From contig JAQXEZ010000014.1 in assembly GCA_029250605.1 (NCBI GenBank), positions 62,001-126,000 on the forward strand: a DNA stretch of 64,000 bases, read 5' to 3'. The DNA is from Candidatus Thalassarchaeaceae archaeon (GTDB lineage: Archaea > Thermoplasmatota > Poseidoniia > Poseidoniales > Thalassarchaeaceae). A program made the translations under genes and the position numbers. Positions 29,315 through 38,901 of the stretch are shown in pieces. Under the pieces are notes generated by a model. It made no database searches and was not told where the DNA came from. It saw nothing but the letters and a program-made list of their open reading frames with translations. Position 1 is the first letter of the stretch, and each line of letters starts with the position of its first letter.

Positions 29315-32300
29315 CTACTGAGGCATATCAGACGATGAGCAAATCTTGCACTTCTGATTGGGCGCTCTCTGGAATTTCTCGATCTCGGAGATGGGGAAAT
29401 CCGACGCGAGGGACATTCGTGCGGTTCTTGATAGGGTCTCAATCAAGTCAGACTTCGCCTCTTCGAGTAGCGCTTGTGGGTATTCGACCAGTCTTCCAGT
29501 GACTCCGACCAGGATGGCTGGAGGCAGGACCTGCCTGCTTGGGAGGCCCTCGCTTGACCTATCGGATTCGGATTCCTCCAAGGCTTGGTGGTACAGTGCC
29601 ATTTGCAACCTGTGCTTGCGTAGGAGCTCCTCCTCCCCCTCACAGGTGGGCCCTGTTGTTTCATCCCCCAGAGCCTCCAATAACCCGCTTTGAGACTCGT
29701 CCAGGAGGCAGTGGGCGTCGGTCGTCTTTAGGTCGATGGCTCGGATTGTCGGCTTTCCGTTCACATTTCTCGTGCAGAGGACAAGGTCAATCACCCCGCT
29801 CATTTCTATGGTGGTGGAGTCGATTGTCACGAGGTCCTCTACTCCGTCTGGTGACCACTTGCCTCTCCTGACGGCTTCGAAGGAAACGGGCATGGAGAGG
29901 TGGAATGGCATCTCGGTCCTGAGGCCCTCCACGCGCATTCCGTCAAACTCGGTTCCGCGTATCATCTCGCCCAGCCTCCCGTCCGAAACTCTCTGGGCCA
30001 TTATCGTGGTGGCCTCTGATACCTTAGCGGCATCTGCATCGGCTGGTAGGAGCTCGGAGAAAACGGTACTGTGGATGTCTTCGTCGGTGATCCTGTCCTC
30101 TGTCTTGGTAGTCCAGGATGACGGTAGCGCGGTGCTGGGGCCGTCTTCCCCGGGGCCCGGGTTCCCGATGCCGATCTCGATGATCCTGTGGAAAACGTTC
30201 CCGAATGTCGCGGGGTCCACGGAGAGTACGGGCTTCGTCGTTCCGGCCGCTCCACTTCTGGCAAACATCGAATCTGGTTCTACGCCTGCCCTTACCTCGA
30301 GCCAATGGCATCTGGGGCATTCGAAGTATCCGGGGAGTTTGCTTGGTTTCACACGGACTCTGGTCGAGGATTCGGTTCGTGGGGAGGGGTGTGTTGGTGG
30401 ATCTGTTGTTTGGTTTCCACGGGAGGCTAGGTCGATTGACTCGACTCTCTGGATTGGGGTCATGATCGCATTGCCGTCTTCGTTTGTCTCCGGGAAGCAG
30501 TCGGGATGGTGGAGCATGGTAATGCCCATCTTGCCAGTTCCACCGAGGAATGCATCCTCAAGCAGACTCCCTGGGTCGACGGTGCTGCTTCCCCCGTTTG
30601 CCAGAACCGGTTCCGAGCCGACTTCCGATGGGTCTAGCCAGGGCGACTCTGGTTCCTCTCTCCTCCATGATCCCATTCTCAATGATTCGAGCCACATTTG
30701 CCCCAATTGGGGAGCGTTTTTGTCATAGGTCCACGGGAGCACGATGCCCTCGTCTTCCAGCCACTGGGTCCCCCTCGGGGAGCCTGCGATGATTATCTTC
30801 TCTTCTGCCCTGGTTGCGGCGACGTAGAGGAGCCTCCTTGCTTCGGCATTCTTCCTAGCCCTATGGAGGAGGGAGACGTGCTCCCATATCGCTGATCTAG
30901 GCGTTTTTCCTTCTGCGGGCCATGGGTTGGGATGTCCTGCGAACATCTCAGGGCTGACGATGAGTCTGCTGTTCTGTTCGTTCCTCATGTTAGTCTGCCT
31001 GGAGGAGAACAGGTCGGCTAGGATGACGACCTTGGCCTCGAGTCCCTTTGAGCTGTGGATCGTCATTACTTTGACTGCATTCGTTGGGGGGGTGGTGGAT
31101 GCCTCGATGGCCTGTGAGCTGCTCTCCCTGAGGTCGCGAAGCCTGTCGGAGAGGACTATCGGGTCGCCACCGACCTCTGCGGTCAGCGTCCTGATCAGGT
31201 CGACGAACTGTTCCGCGTCCTGCCTTGAGACTTTATCAGGGAATGCGACGAGCAGGTCTGAGCGGTCAATGGTGTCCTCAAGGAGCTCTACGAGGCTAGA
31301 AGAGCTGAGTTCGCGCCATCGCGATACCAATGACCGCTGTCTGTCATTGGAGCAGTTCGATTGCAGCCTGGAGAGCAAGTCCTCCCCCTTCTCCGAATTG
31401 GAGAGGAAGTCGTGCAGTTGGGTGTCGGTCATCCCGAATAGTGGCGAACGGGCCACCCATGCTGCGTTGTGCCTGGATCCCGGCCTGGCCACTAGTTGGA
31501 CTAGCCCCTCCAATGCAGCGGCCGCTGGGCGTTCCAGCAATCCGCCTTCGCGGTCGACCTGTGTCGGGACTCCGAGATCATGCAGATGCCTGATGATGAC
31601 GTCCCTTAGATTGACTCTGTTTGGCAGGAGTATTGTGATTTCTTCGGGCCTTACTGCGTCTTCTGGTTGGACTGAATTCCATGAGTTGTCGGCGGATCTT
31701 ACCCTTACCGGGCTCCCTTCGATGAGGCTCCTCACTCTAAGTGCGATGAGCATAGCTTGCCTCTCCAACCGATCCAGCGACCCCGGTCCGAAGGGATCTA
31801 GATGGACCCGCAGATCTGTGGCGGGATCAGTGGATCCATCTGAGTCGGGTGGGCATATCCACTCTATCGAGCCTGGGTTCTGCCTCTTCTCCGGGAATGA
31901 GTGGAGAGTCTGGGACGAGGCATAGAATTCCCCTCTGGAGACTAGCCTGTGCCTATCCGAGAAGACGTCCTCCCACCATTCGTTCATCACGTCCAGAAGA
32001 CCTCCTTCGGAGCGATAGTTCACCTGCAGTGGGATCATGCCCTGCTTGCGTGCCCTGACCTCCTCCCCTGACGGGACTGGTAGATCCCAGTCGGTAGAGT
32101 CGAATGGGATCCACGCGGATAGGTCCCTGCCTCCCCTGTGCATGTACTCAGATGCGGTCGCAATGTTCGATTTGTGGTCGTTCCTCGGGTCCCTGCTATG
32201 GGACTCTTTCCTGAGGGTCGGTTTTCTGGTAAGCTCCGGTACGCTGGAGAACTCATGCACGTTGATTGACCTTAGTGACTTGGCGAAATCCAGGAATCCG

Positions 32301-34252
32301 GTAACCTCTGCCTGTCTGAAGGCATAGATGCTCTGCTTTACGTCTCCAACGTAACACACGGTGGGCTCCCAAGGAGTGTCTGGCTTGGGAGGATCGCCTT
32401 CTCTGGTCTCCCTTGGCCCCCAGAGCCTGGATAGCAGCCTCCATTGGAGTGGGGAGTTGTCCTGCGCCTCGTCGATGATGAAGGCCCGGTACCTCCTTCT
32501 GATTTCTTCGAGGAGTTGCCTCCGGCTCTCAAGATCTGTTCGGGTGGCTCCCAATTTGGATGACCATGCGCCGGCCGATTCTGGATCTAGCTCAAGTTTG
32601 GATAGTGCATCCAGTGCCCTGGAGATGTGATCATCCCTCCATGGGCTGTCTGGGCTGATTGAGTCTAGTTCCCCTTGGACCGAGGGATGGTAGAACGTCC
32701 TGCAGACCTCTGGGCAATTTGCCAGCAGCAGGTCCCCTGCAAGTCTCTGAATGTCGTCGAAGTCATGGACCTCATCGCGCTGCTTCAGATTCTTCATCAC
32801 CCCCTGGAATCCCAGGTGGAGGAGATGCAGGTCCCGTAGGTTCTGTATCTCTGCGTCCAATGAAAAGTGACGGTTCTTCTTCGGATTTTCCAGCCGCTCG
32901 GGGATTTCCAGCGGGAGGGCCTGGGATGGTCTTTCCCAGTCATGGGGTACCTCTGGAGGGGTTGACTCGTCGAGGATGATTGCGGTTCTCACGAAGTGAA
33001 GCATCATGCTTCCCAAATCATCTGACCAGATTCGCTGCAGCTCCGAAATTTTCGACTTCATAGTGGATGTGTAGGTGTTTTTCTGGGTCTTGTCCTTTAT
33101 CTCCGCATAACTCCTAACTCCCGCTGGCCAGGAGTCGGATGGGAACTTCATTCTCGGGAAGAGTTTCATCTCCTTCCCCATTAGTGTCGATGGGCTGACG
33201 ATGCAAGTCAGAACGTGCCCCATCCAGCACAGCTTGTCCCATTCCCCTGGAGGGGGACCGTTCCGGTCTAGTTCGTCCAGTGATGCCATCCGAGTCTCGG
33301 AGGACCAACCGGCAGCCGAGGGTGACTGGAGTGATTCCTTGATTATCTCGCAGATGTCTGACACAATCGAGTGAAGTCTCTGAGACTGGTTGGAAATCTC
33401 CTCTTTGTCCACAGAGGACATGATCGTCGATAGTAGCTTGTTTGAATCGAAGGAACCCGTTTCGTCCATAATCTTGCGAGAGGATTCCTCGACGAAGACG
33501 GCTTTTCCCACTAGCGTTCTTAGGACTCTGGCTGCTGATGTCCTTCCGGAGTAGTGACGAGCGACCCGGTCCCTGGCTGAGAGCACCTCCGAAGCGATGT
33601 GGGCCGGTATTCCGGCATCCACCGCCTCTCCGATTCGATTCCTCTCGCTAGCGAGTCTCCAGATTGTCCTGAGTGCGGTCTCGACCAGTATCGCCCTTGA
33701 TGCATCCGACACGTTCTCCCGGCTCAGTGCGTCTCCGAGCTTTCCGCGGTATGGAGAAACCAACTGGGATAGAAAGGAGTCTATCGTTCCGATCGGTGCG
33801 TCTTCCAGGAGGGTGAGTAACTGCTCGACGAATCCTTGGCTCTTGACCCTCGGATCGAACCTGTGATTTCCGTCATCTCCCAACGGGCCTGGCCTGATCC
33901 TAGAGATTGCGCTGCGGAGGCGATCTTTCATCTCGTCTGCGGCCCTGTTTGTGAAGGTGAGGAGGACGACCTCGCCTGGGAGCAAGCCGTCCCATTCTTC
34001 GAGGTTGATTCTCTCCGATGCGGGTGCTGTGACCATCCCCCCTCCTGTGCTGGAAGGCCTGGCTGGCTTGGGAAGGAGTCTGGTTGCCCGTTGATCCGTA
34101 GCGAGGTAGTGCTCTATGACGCGGTCAACTATTGTGCTCGTCTTGCCGGTGCCGGCACCCGCGTCGATGACGATGTGCGAATCGAGGTTGAGGGCCAGGC
34201 GCTGGGCCGTGTTCAGCCGGATCAGAATGATCCCTCCATCCTGACGTTGCAT
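29315..34252 (-). CDS. addA-like: AddA-like UvrD/Rep superfamily helicase-nuclease
   Basis: LNTAQRLALNLDSHIVIDAGAGTGKTSTIVDRV (Walker A), FIIDEAQDNSPLQWRLL (Walker B), YVGDVKQSIYAFRQAE; C-terminal PD-(D/E)xK-like GVIDLVL...IRAIDLKTT. Confidence 0.88.
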   Translation of the reverse strand: MQRQDGGIILIRLNTAQRLALNLDSHIVIDAGAGTGKTSTIVDRVIEHYLATDQRATRLLPKPARPSSTGGGMVTAPASERINLEEWDGLLPGEVVLLTFTNRAADEMKDRLRSAISRIRPGPLGDDGNHRFDPRVKSQGFVEQLLTLLEDAPIGTIDSFLSQLVSPYRGKLGDALSRENVSDASRAILVETALRTIWRLASERNRIGEAVDAGIPAHIASEVLSARDRVARHYSGRTSAARVLRTLVGKAVFVEESSRKIMDETGSFDSNKLLSTIMSSVDKEEISNQSQRLHSIVSDICEIIKESLQSPSAAGWSSETRMASLDELDRNGPPPGEWDKLCWMGHVLTCIVSPSTLMGKEMKLFPRMKFPSDSWPAGVRSYAEIKDKTQKNTYTSTMKSKISELQRIWSDDLGSMMLHFVRTAIILDESTPPEVPHDWERPSQALPLEIPERLENPKKNRHFSLDAEIQNLRDLHLLHLGFQGVMKNLKQRDEVHDFDDIQRLAGDLLLANCPEVCRTFYHPSVQGELDSISPDSPWRDDHISRALDALSKLELDPESAGAWSSKLGATRTDLESRRQLLEEIRRRYRAFIIDEAQDNSPLQWRLLSRLWGPRETREGDPPKPDTPWEPTVCYVGDVKQSIYAFRQAEVTGFLDFAKSLRSINVHEFSSVPELTRKPTLRKESHSRDPRNDHKSNIATASEYMHRGGRDLSAWIPFDSTDWDLPVPSGEEVRARKQGMIPLQVNYRSEGGLLDVMNEWWEDVFSDRHRLVSRGEFYASSQTLHSFPEKRQNPGSIEWICPPDSDGSTDPATDLRVHLDPFGPGSLDRLERQAMLIALRVRSLIEGSPVRVRSADNSWNSVQPEDAVRPEEITILLPNRVNLRDVIIRHLHDLGVPTQVDREGGLLERPAAAALEGLVQLVARPGSRHNAAWVARSPLFGMTDTQLHDFLSNSEKGEDLLSRLQSNCSNDRQRSLVSRWRELSSSSLVELLEDTIDRSDLLVAFPDKVSRQDAEQFVDLIRTLTAEVGGDPIVLSDRLRDLRESSSQAIEASTTPPTNAVKVMTIHSSKGLEAKVVILADLFSSRQTNMRNEQNSRLIVSPEMFAGHPNPWPAEGKTPRSAIWEHVSLLHRARKNAEARRLLYVAATRAEEKIIIAGSPRGTQWLEDEGIVLPWTYDKNAPQLGQMWLESLRMGSWRREEPESPWLDPSEVGSEPVLANGGSSTVDPGSLLEDAFLGGTGKMGITMLHHPDCFPETNEDGNAIMTPIQRVESIDLASRGNQTTDPPTHPSPRTESSTRVRVKPSKLPGYFECPRCHWLEVRAGVEPDSMFARSGAAGTTKPVLSVDPATFGNVFHRIIEIGIGNPGPGEDGPSTALPSSWTTKTEDRITDEDIHSTVFSELLPADADAAKVSEATTIMAQRVSDGRLGEMIRGTEFDGMRVEGLRTEMPFHLSMPVSFEAVRRGKWSPDGVEDLVTIDSTTIEMSGVIDLVLCTRNVNGKPTIRAIDLKTTDAHCLLDESQSGLLEALGDETTGPTCEGEEELLRKHRLQMALYHQALEESESDRSSEGLPSRQVLPPAILVGVTGRLVEYPQALLEEAKSDLIETLSRTARMSLASDFPISEIEKFQRAPNQKCKICSSSDMPQ

Positions 34253-37200
34253 GTTTCTCTAACTGGGCAGTATCCACAGACCCCTGGTGATGGTGTTGGG
34301 TGGACCTTGCCCGAGTTTGCGTTCGAGGCTACCTTCAGGGCAACTGAGAGTCTCTGTGCCATCCATGATCTGAAGTGATCGCTTTGGGTTTTCTCGTCCT
34401 CGTCGGGGAATCTGTGTGTTGTGCTTGTGATTGATGACCTTGTCCCAATGTTGAGTCCCTTGTGCGAATCCGAGTATTGGGTTGATACCTCCAGGAGGTG
34501 GTCCGAGTTGTGTCCGAACACGGATATGCCCGCTGCAAGGACCAGGTCACCCGGGTGGGCTTCCTCCCATGCACGGGCATAGACCGCCAATTGCAGTTCT
34601 TCGAGTAGGCCCTTGTAGTGCCGATTCCTATGGATGGGTGACTCCGAGGTCTTGATGTCCCTGATGGCTATTATTCTCTTTGGCCTCCACCCCGTACCAT
34701 GGACTCTGATTGGTGCGACGCTGTCGTCCCCGTCATTGTCGACCCACTTCCCGGAAGCCGGGTCGAGGGGCAGTAGGTCTACTCGATCTATCCACCCCCT
34801 GACCTTGATGGGCTCGGTATCACCGTACCCGGAGAGTTCCTTTGGGAGCGAGATGCCTACGTTGTCTGAGCCTTCTTTCCCAATCATCCACTCTATGGAT
34901 ATGGGGGCAGAGTCGGCAATCTGCAGTTCTGCTGAGACGATGCTGCCCACCCTGCCGGCAGGGGGTGTCGGGGTAGGGTCGGCGAGCCAGCTGCTCCATT
35001 CCTGTCTTGACATTCCGGTCAACGACCTCAGGCGCTGTGTGGAGACTGCATCTGATCTCTCCAGCCAAGGGGCCCTCGAATCTAGAGACTCCAGTGCTAT
35101 CTTCATCATCTCGTTCGGATTCAAGCCTGATTTCCCGACGCTCGAATGCCCAGATTCCCCGTCGAAGGTTCGTTCCTCGCTAGTTGGGAAATCCAGGATA
35201 TTTGCGATGATGTCGTGATGGACATTGTGAAGCAATTCCCCATAGGTCCTGTTGTCGATGTCCTCACCTTGCAGTTCTTCCGTGCCTGCATCCAGTTCCC
35301 TCGAGAGCCACCCACTCCTAGGGCACCTCAGCCAAGTCTGGAGTCTGGTTGGCGACCAGATGGGGACATCCAGTGACACCCCCTCTGAGTGTCCGTGTCT
35401 GGAGTCGGTCACTGATGATCCGGTTGGGGAGGGGTTTAGCGGTCTCGGGTCTATCGAGAGGGATGGTTTCCCTCCTGATAGGCCCCCCAAGATTGGCCAC
35501 CTCCGGTTTGTTCGGGGGTTTTCGACCCCGGGAGGGTTCCTTCCATGGAATTTTAGTCCCTCGAGGGAGAATATGTGCTCTCCAGCATCTTCTGGCAGAT
35601 ACCCATCCTCCTCGGCGATTGAGGGTTGTCTTCTTTCGCGGTCCCTCTGGACGTGTGTGTCGATTGGAATCGAGATCGCGCTAGGGTTGATTGGGGGCTT
35701 GGATGGGTCTCGTGACTCCCTGATTCGCAAGCCGTCGTCCTGCCTGGCGTCCCTCGGGGAGACGAATGCAATGGAGAACTGGTAATCCCCCTCCTCGATT
35801 CCCTCGACATCGGAGTCGCTGGCCCATTCCCTGATTGGTGCGGATGGTGGGGCCGTTTCATCCATGCTCGGATCGAGGATTATCACTTCTGGCGAGGATT
35901 GCAGGATGTGCTGCAGGCTGTGCCTGGCATCCCTGATCGGGGCATCGGGCCTGAGGATGCCTAAGGAATGGCGTTCCTCCTCACCTAGGAACGGCGTCTT
36001 GGGGACTCTTAGGTCCCATGAAGAGCTGGAAAGGTTCGCCATGACAATCAGATCTGAGGTGCATCCAAGAGCCTCGCTCGGACTTAGCACTGAGACGTTC
36101 CCGGAGAAGTTTGGGCCACCTGGGACTGCAGACGATTGCTCGGCTAGTGAGGCTAGTTCGTCCACCCAATCGGACCCAAGGGTCGGACCTCTCTGTCCTG
36201 ATCTTCGCTGCATCTCCCTCAGGACCCCCCGGTCGCTAACCAATGCGTGTACTGCTGCCGCTGGGGAGAGTCCCTGCCCCCGGTAGAGCTGCATCTCAGA
36301 ATCGAGGTCGATTAGGGACAGGGTGTTATTCAGCCATCGGTCTCCGTCCAGGGCGATGTCCGGCAGGGGGAGCACGGAGCCCGTGTAGCACCCAATCGGC
36401 TGCCCGATGCCCCGTACCAGTTCCCTATCCGGGCCCCGGAGAATGGGGAATAGGGAATTGGCCAAGCAGAGAAGCCACCATTGTGCCGCTTCCTTTGTTG
36501 GCCCGTCCCTCTCGTCGGAAGGTGGTCGCGAGAGGGTCTCGATCCACTTGAGTAGAGCTCCTGGGCCTCCGAGGACGTGTTCATTCCTCGCTAGTTTTGT
36601 GAGTAGCTCGGAGTCGGCGGAAGGGGGAATCTCGGGATCTGTTGGGTGCTCGGAAGTAATCTCAAACGGAGTGATGGAACTCTGCAGGGAAAGGGCCCTC
36701 AGGTTCTCTAGCGAGAATGCATCAGGGCCATGAGCAAGGCTTGCGAGTCGCAATATCCAGTGCCCAATGGGGTGGGACGAGGGTGGCTCTCTCCCCCTCT
36801 CTAGGCAAATTCCGATTGCCCCGAGGTACTGCCCCCATCTGTGTCTGTTTTTCTCGATGGCCGGATCGATGATGATGATCTCCGAGTCACCCCTAGCGAG
36901 CCTCTCTGAGACCAGTCGTGTCGTGACGTCGAAAGAGTGGGCCTCCCTCCTGAGAAGGATCCTTGTGACTGCCGATGGAACTGCCTTTGCAGTGGTCCTG
37001 CCACTGGGGACCCAGTTCGGGAGGTCATGCGGATCCTTGACAGGGTGCTCATCGACGAGGAGGCTGCCGTGATGCCCGAGTCGGAAATTTCCAGGATGAG
37101 CGAGTTGGTGGATTGGGCTGTGCTTTGACAGCGATAGGAGCATCTCGGTGTGGGATCGGCATAGGGTAGGAGAGTGATCAAGCATGATTATGCCATCTAT

Positions 37201-37833
37201 GTCAGAGACCGTGAAGGGAGTGGTGCCTCTCTCCAATGAGTCGATGATTCGACCGACGGCCATATCCGGGTGGGTGAATCGCAGCTTCCCCTCCAGGCTT
37301 TCGATGACCCTTCTGAAAGTCACCATCCCTGGTCCTTGCCACCTACTGACCGCCATCTCCCTGGAAAGCTGGTAGTGGAGTTCGGCTAGGGCCTCGGTCT
37401 TTCCCTTCCCCCACCTCATGTCCGGCAGCGGGTTGATGAGCGGGAAGCCGAGTCTTGCTGCTTCCCTCCTGCACTCGCTGTGAATAACGGACAGCAACGG
37501 TCCGTCATTGGAGAGGACTCGGGGCATCCTGAGGTCCGCGACCAGTGATGAGATGAGGGACTCGATCGTGTGGTGCAGAGTACGATCCACTGCTCCTCTG
37601 AGGCCTATTGAGGAGAGCAGTTGCATCCTGGATTTCTCTGTGGGATAGACTACCAGTATTCTCCCGCTGAGATTCGTGTCTGTGCTTTGGACTCCCAGAG
37701 ACTGACGCCTGATCTGCTCCTTGAGCCATTCTGGCAATGGCCCTCTTGGGACCCTCTCGCTGGTCACACAATGTCCCCTTGCCGCCAACATGTCATCTCC
37801 GAGCATTGACCATGCTCGGGGGTGGTTATTCAA
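34222..37833 (-). CDS. addB-like: AddB-like protein with C-terminal PD-(D/E)xK Fe-S nuclease-like domain
   Basis: 31-nt overlap with addA-like gene; WLRCPRSGWLSREL...RGWIDRVDLL...IRDIKTS...CGYCPVRETC pattern; no Walker A seen at the N-terminus. Confidence 0.8.
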   Translation of the reverse strand: MNNHPRAWSMLGDDMLAARGHCVTSERVPRGPLPEWLKEQIRRQSLGVQSTDTNLSGRILVVYPTEKSRMQLLSSIGLRGAVDRTLHHTIESLISSLVADLRMPRVLSNDGPLLSVIHSECRREAARLGFPLINPLPDMRWGKGKTEALAELHYQLSREMAVSRWQGPGMVTFRRVIESLEGKLRFTHPDMAVGRIIDSLERGTTPFTVSDIDGIIMLDHSPTLCRSHTEMLLSLSKHSPIHQLAHPGNFRLGHHGSLLVDEHPVKDPHDLPNWVPSGRTTAKAVPSAVTRILLRREAHSFDVTTRLVSERLARGDSEIIIIDPAIEKNRHRWGQYLGAIGICLERGREPPSSHPIGHWILRLASLAHGPDAFSLENLRALSLQSSITPFEITSEHPTDPEIPPSADSELLTKLARNEHVLGGPGALLKWIETLSRPPSDERDGPTKEAAQWWLLCLANSLFPILRGPDRELVRGIGQPIGCYTGSVLPLPDIALDGDRWLNNTLSLIDLDSEMQLYRGQGLSPAAAVHALVSDRGVLREMQRRSGQRGPTLGSDWVDELASLAEQSSAVPGGPNFSGNVSVLSPSEALGCTSDLIVMANLSSSSWDLRVPKTPFLGEEERHSLGILRPDAPIRDARHSLQHILQSSPEVIILDPSMDETAPPSAPIREWASDSDVEGIEEGDYQFSIAFVSPRDARQDDGLRIRESRDPSKPPINPSAISIPIDTHVQRDRERRQPSIAEEDGYLPEDAGEHIFSLEGLKFHGRNPPGVENPRTNRRWPILGGLSGGKPSLSIDPRPLNPSPTGSSVTDSRHGHSEGVSLDVPIWSPTRLQTWLRCPRSGWLSRELDAGTEELQGEDIDNRTYGELLHNVHHDIIANILDFPTSEERTFDGESGHSSVGKSGLNPNEMMKIALESLDSRAPWLERSDAVSTQRLRSLTGMSRQEWSSWLADPTPTPPAGRVGSIVSAELQIADSAPISIEWMIGKEGSDNVGISLPKELSGYGDTEPIKVRGWIDRVDLLPLDPASGKWVDNDGDDSVAPIRVHGTGWRPKRIIAIRDIKTSESPIHRNRHYKGLLEELQLAVYARAWEEAHPGDLVLAAGISVFGHNSDHLLEVSTQYSDSHKGLNIGTRSSITSTTHRFPDEDEKTQSDHFRSWMAQRLSVALKVASNANSGKVHPTPSPGVCGYCPVRETCNVRMEGSF

Positions 37834-37848
37834 CCCAACTGTTCTCTC

Positions 37849-38862
37849 TCATTGCATTGGCTCGGAAAACCTGTCGCGTCTGGGTACCAACGCTGCAAGC
37901 ATGCACAGTAGCGTGGATAGTGCCGGTGCTGGAATAGAGTTTGCATCGGTGGGACTGCGGATTGTCCAATCCACCAACAGGATCACGGACATGTCGTCCC
38001 CATCCCAAGGTTCGGGGGGATCGAGGAGTATCGAAGATGCATTCTGGGAGCCTATGTTGATCGCCTCGTGAAGGACATGGCTGTAGTTGCCCTTCCCATT
38101 GCTTCCCTCAGGGAAGTATGCACTGTTTTCGACGAACATCAGCCAACTGGTAATTTCCCAGTTTTCCATACCGGAAAAGAGGCTGATGTTCCATTGGAAG
38201 GAGGAAAGTTCGGGAGCCTCATTGTCCTGAAGTACAGCTAACTGCAGACTACTGTCGTAATGAGAGAAGGGGTGGCTGGGGAACATGTGCAGGGCAGTCT
38301 GATAGTCAGTTTGCAAACTGTTAGATTTGGTACTAGTTCCAGTGTACATCCTCTGTCCATCGAACACCTTGGATGGTGCCGACCTTTCGGTTCCGGTGAT
38401 TTGTACCGTTCTCCCGTCTGATGACTCGTAAGACCTGTCGGTGGACAGAAGTGAACCGCTTCCGTATGAATCGACCCATCGTGAATCTGTCGAGTTGCTT
38501 CCGAAGGGATCCAGGGTCTCGTAGAGGTATCTGTGATAGTGTATCCTTGTGACATCATGAGATTGGACCATACCTAAGTTTTCGAGTGCCTCATCCAAGG
38601 CCTGTTCTGTCTTGACGCAATTCAAGCACCAAGTGGCTGTGTATACTTCGACGATTCTTGGCAGATGAGCCACGCTTGACTGGTTGAGGGTTAATTCGTC
38701 ACTGGTGTTATTCATGTCAATGGAAATGCCGCCTATCGTGCCGCCGTATGTCCCTATCTCGTCGAATACCCTGGCTTCATCCCAGAGGCTGTCACTAGCC
38801 GCTGAGGCCTGAATTGGCAAGAGGATGATCACAGTCAGGAGCACTGCCAATAGACGCCTCAT
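37849..38862 (-). CDS. Secreted thioredoxin-like-fold protein with C-terminal anchor
   Basis: Signal peptide MRRLLAVLLTVIILLPIQASA; VEVYTATWCLNCVKTEQALDEAL (CxxC); C-terminal IPAPALSTLLCMLAALVPRRDR. Confidence 0.7.
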   Translation of the reverse strand: MRRLLAVLLTVIILLPIQASAASDSLWDEARVFDEIGTYGGTIGGISIDMNNTSDELTLNQSSVAHLPRIVEVYTATWCLNCVKTEQALDEALENLGMVQSHDVTRIHYHRYLYETLDPFGSNSTDSRWVDSYGSGSLLSTDRSYESSDGRTVQITGTERSAPSKVFDGQRMYTGTSTKSNSLQTDYQTALHMFPSHPFSHYDSSLQLAVLQDNEAPELSSFQWNISLFSGMENWEITSWLMFVENSAYFPEGSNGKGNYSHVLHEAINIGSQNASSILLDPPEPWDGDDMSVILLVDWTIRSPTDANSIPAPALSTLLCMLAALVPRRDRFSEPMQ

Positions 38863-38901
38863 ATCCGACTCGAGGTGGACGGGTTATTGAACGCTTACGG
38901 G

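Noticed and set aside
29736-30728. Plus-strand 330-aa ORF opposite addA-like C-terminus
   Set aside because: Antisense shadow of a confidently coding region.
30927-31925. Long plus-strand ORF (332 aa) antisense to addA-like gene
   Set aside because: Antisense shadow ORF; Ser/Arg/Leu-rich low-information translation with no domain features, while the minus strand encodes recognisable helicase motifs.
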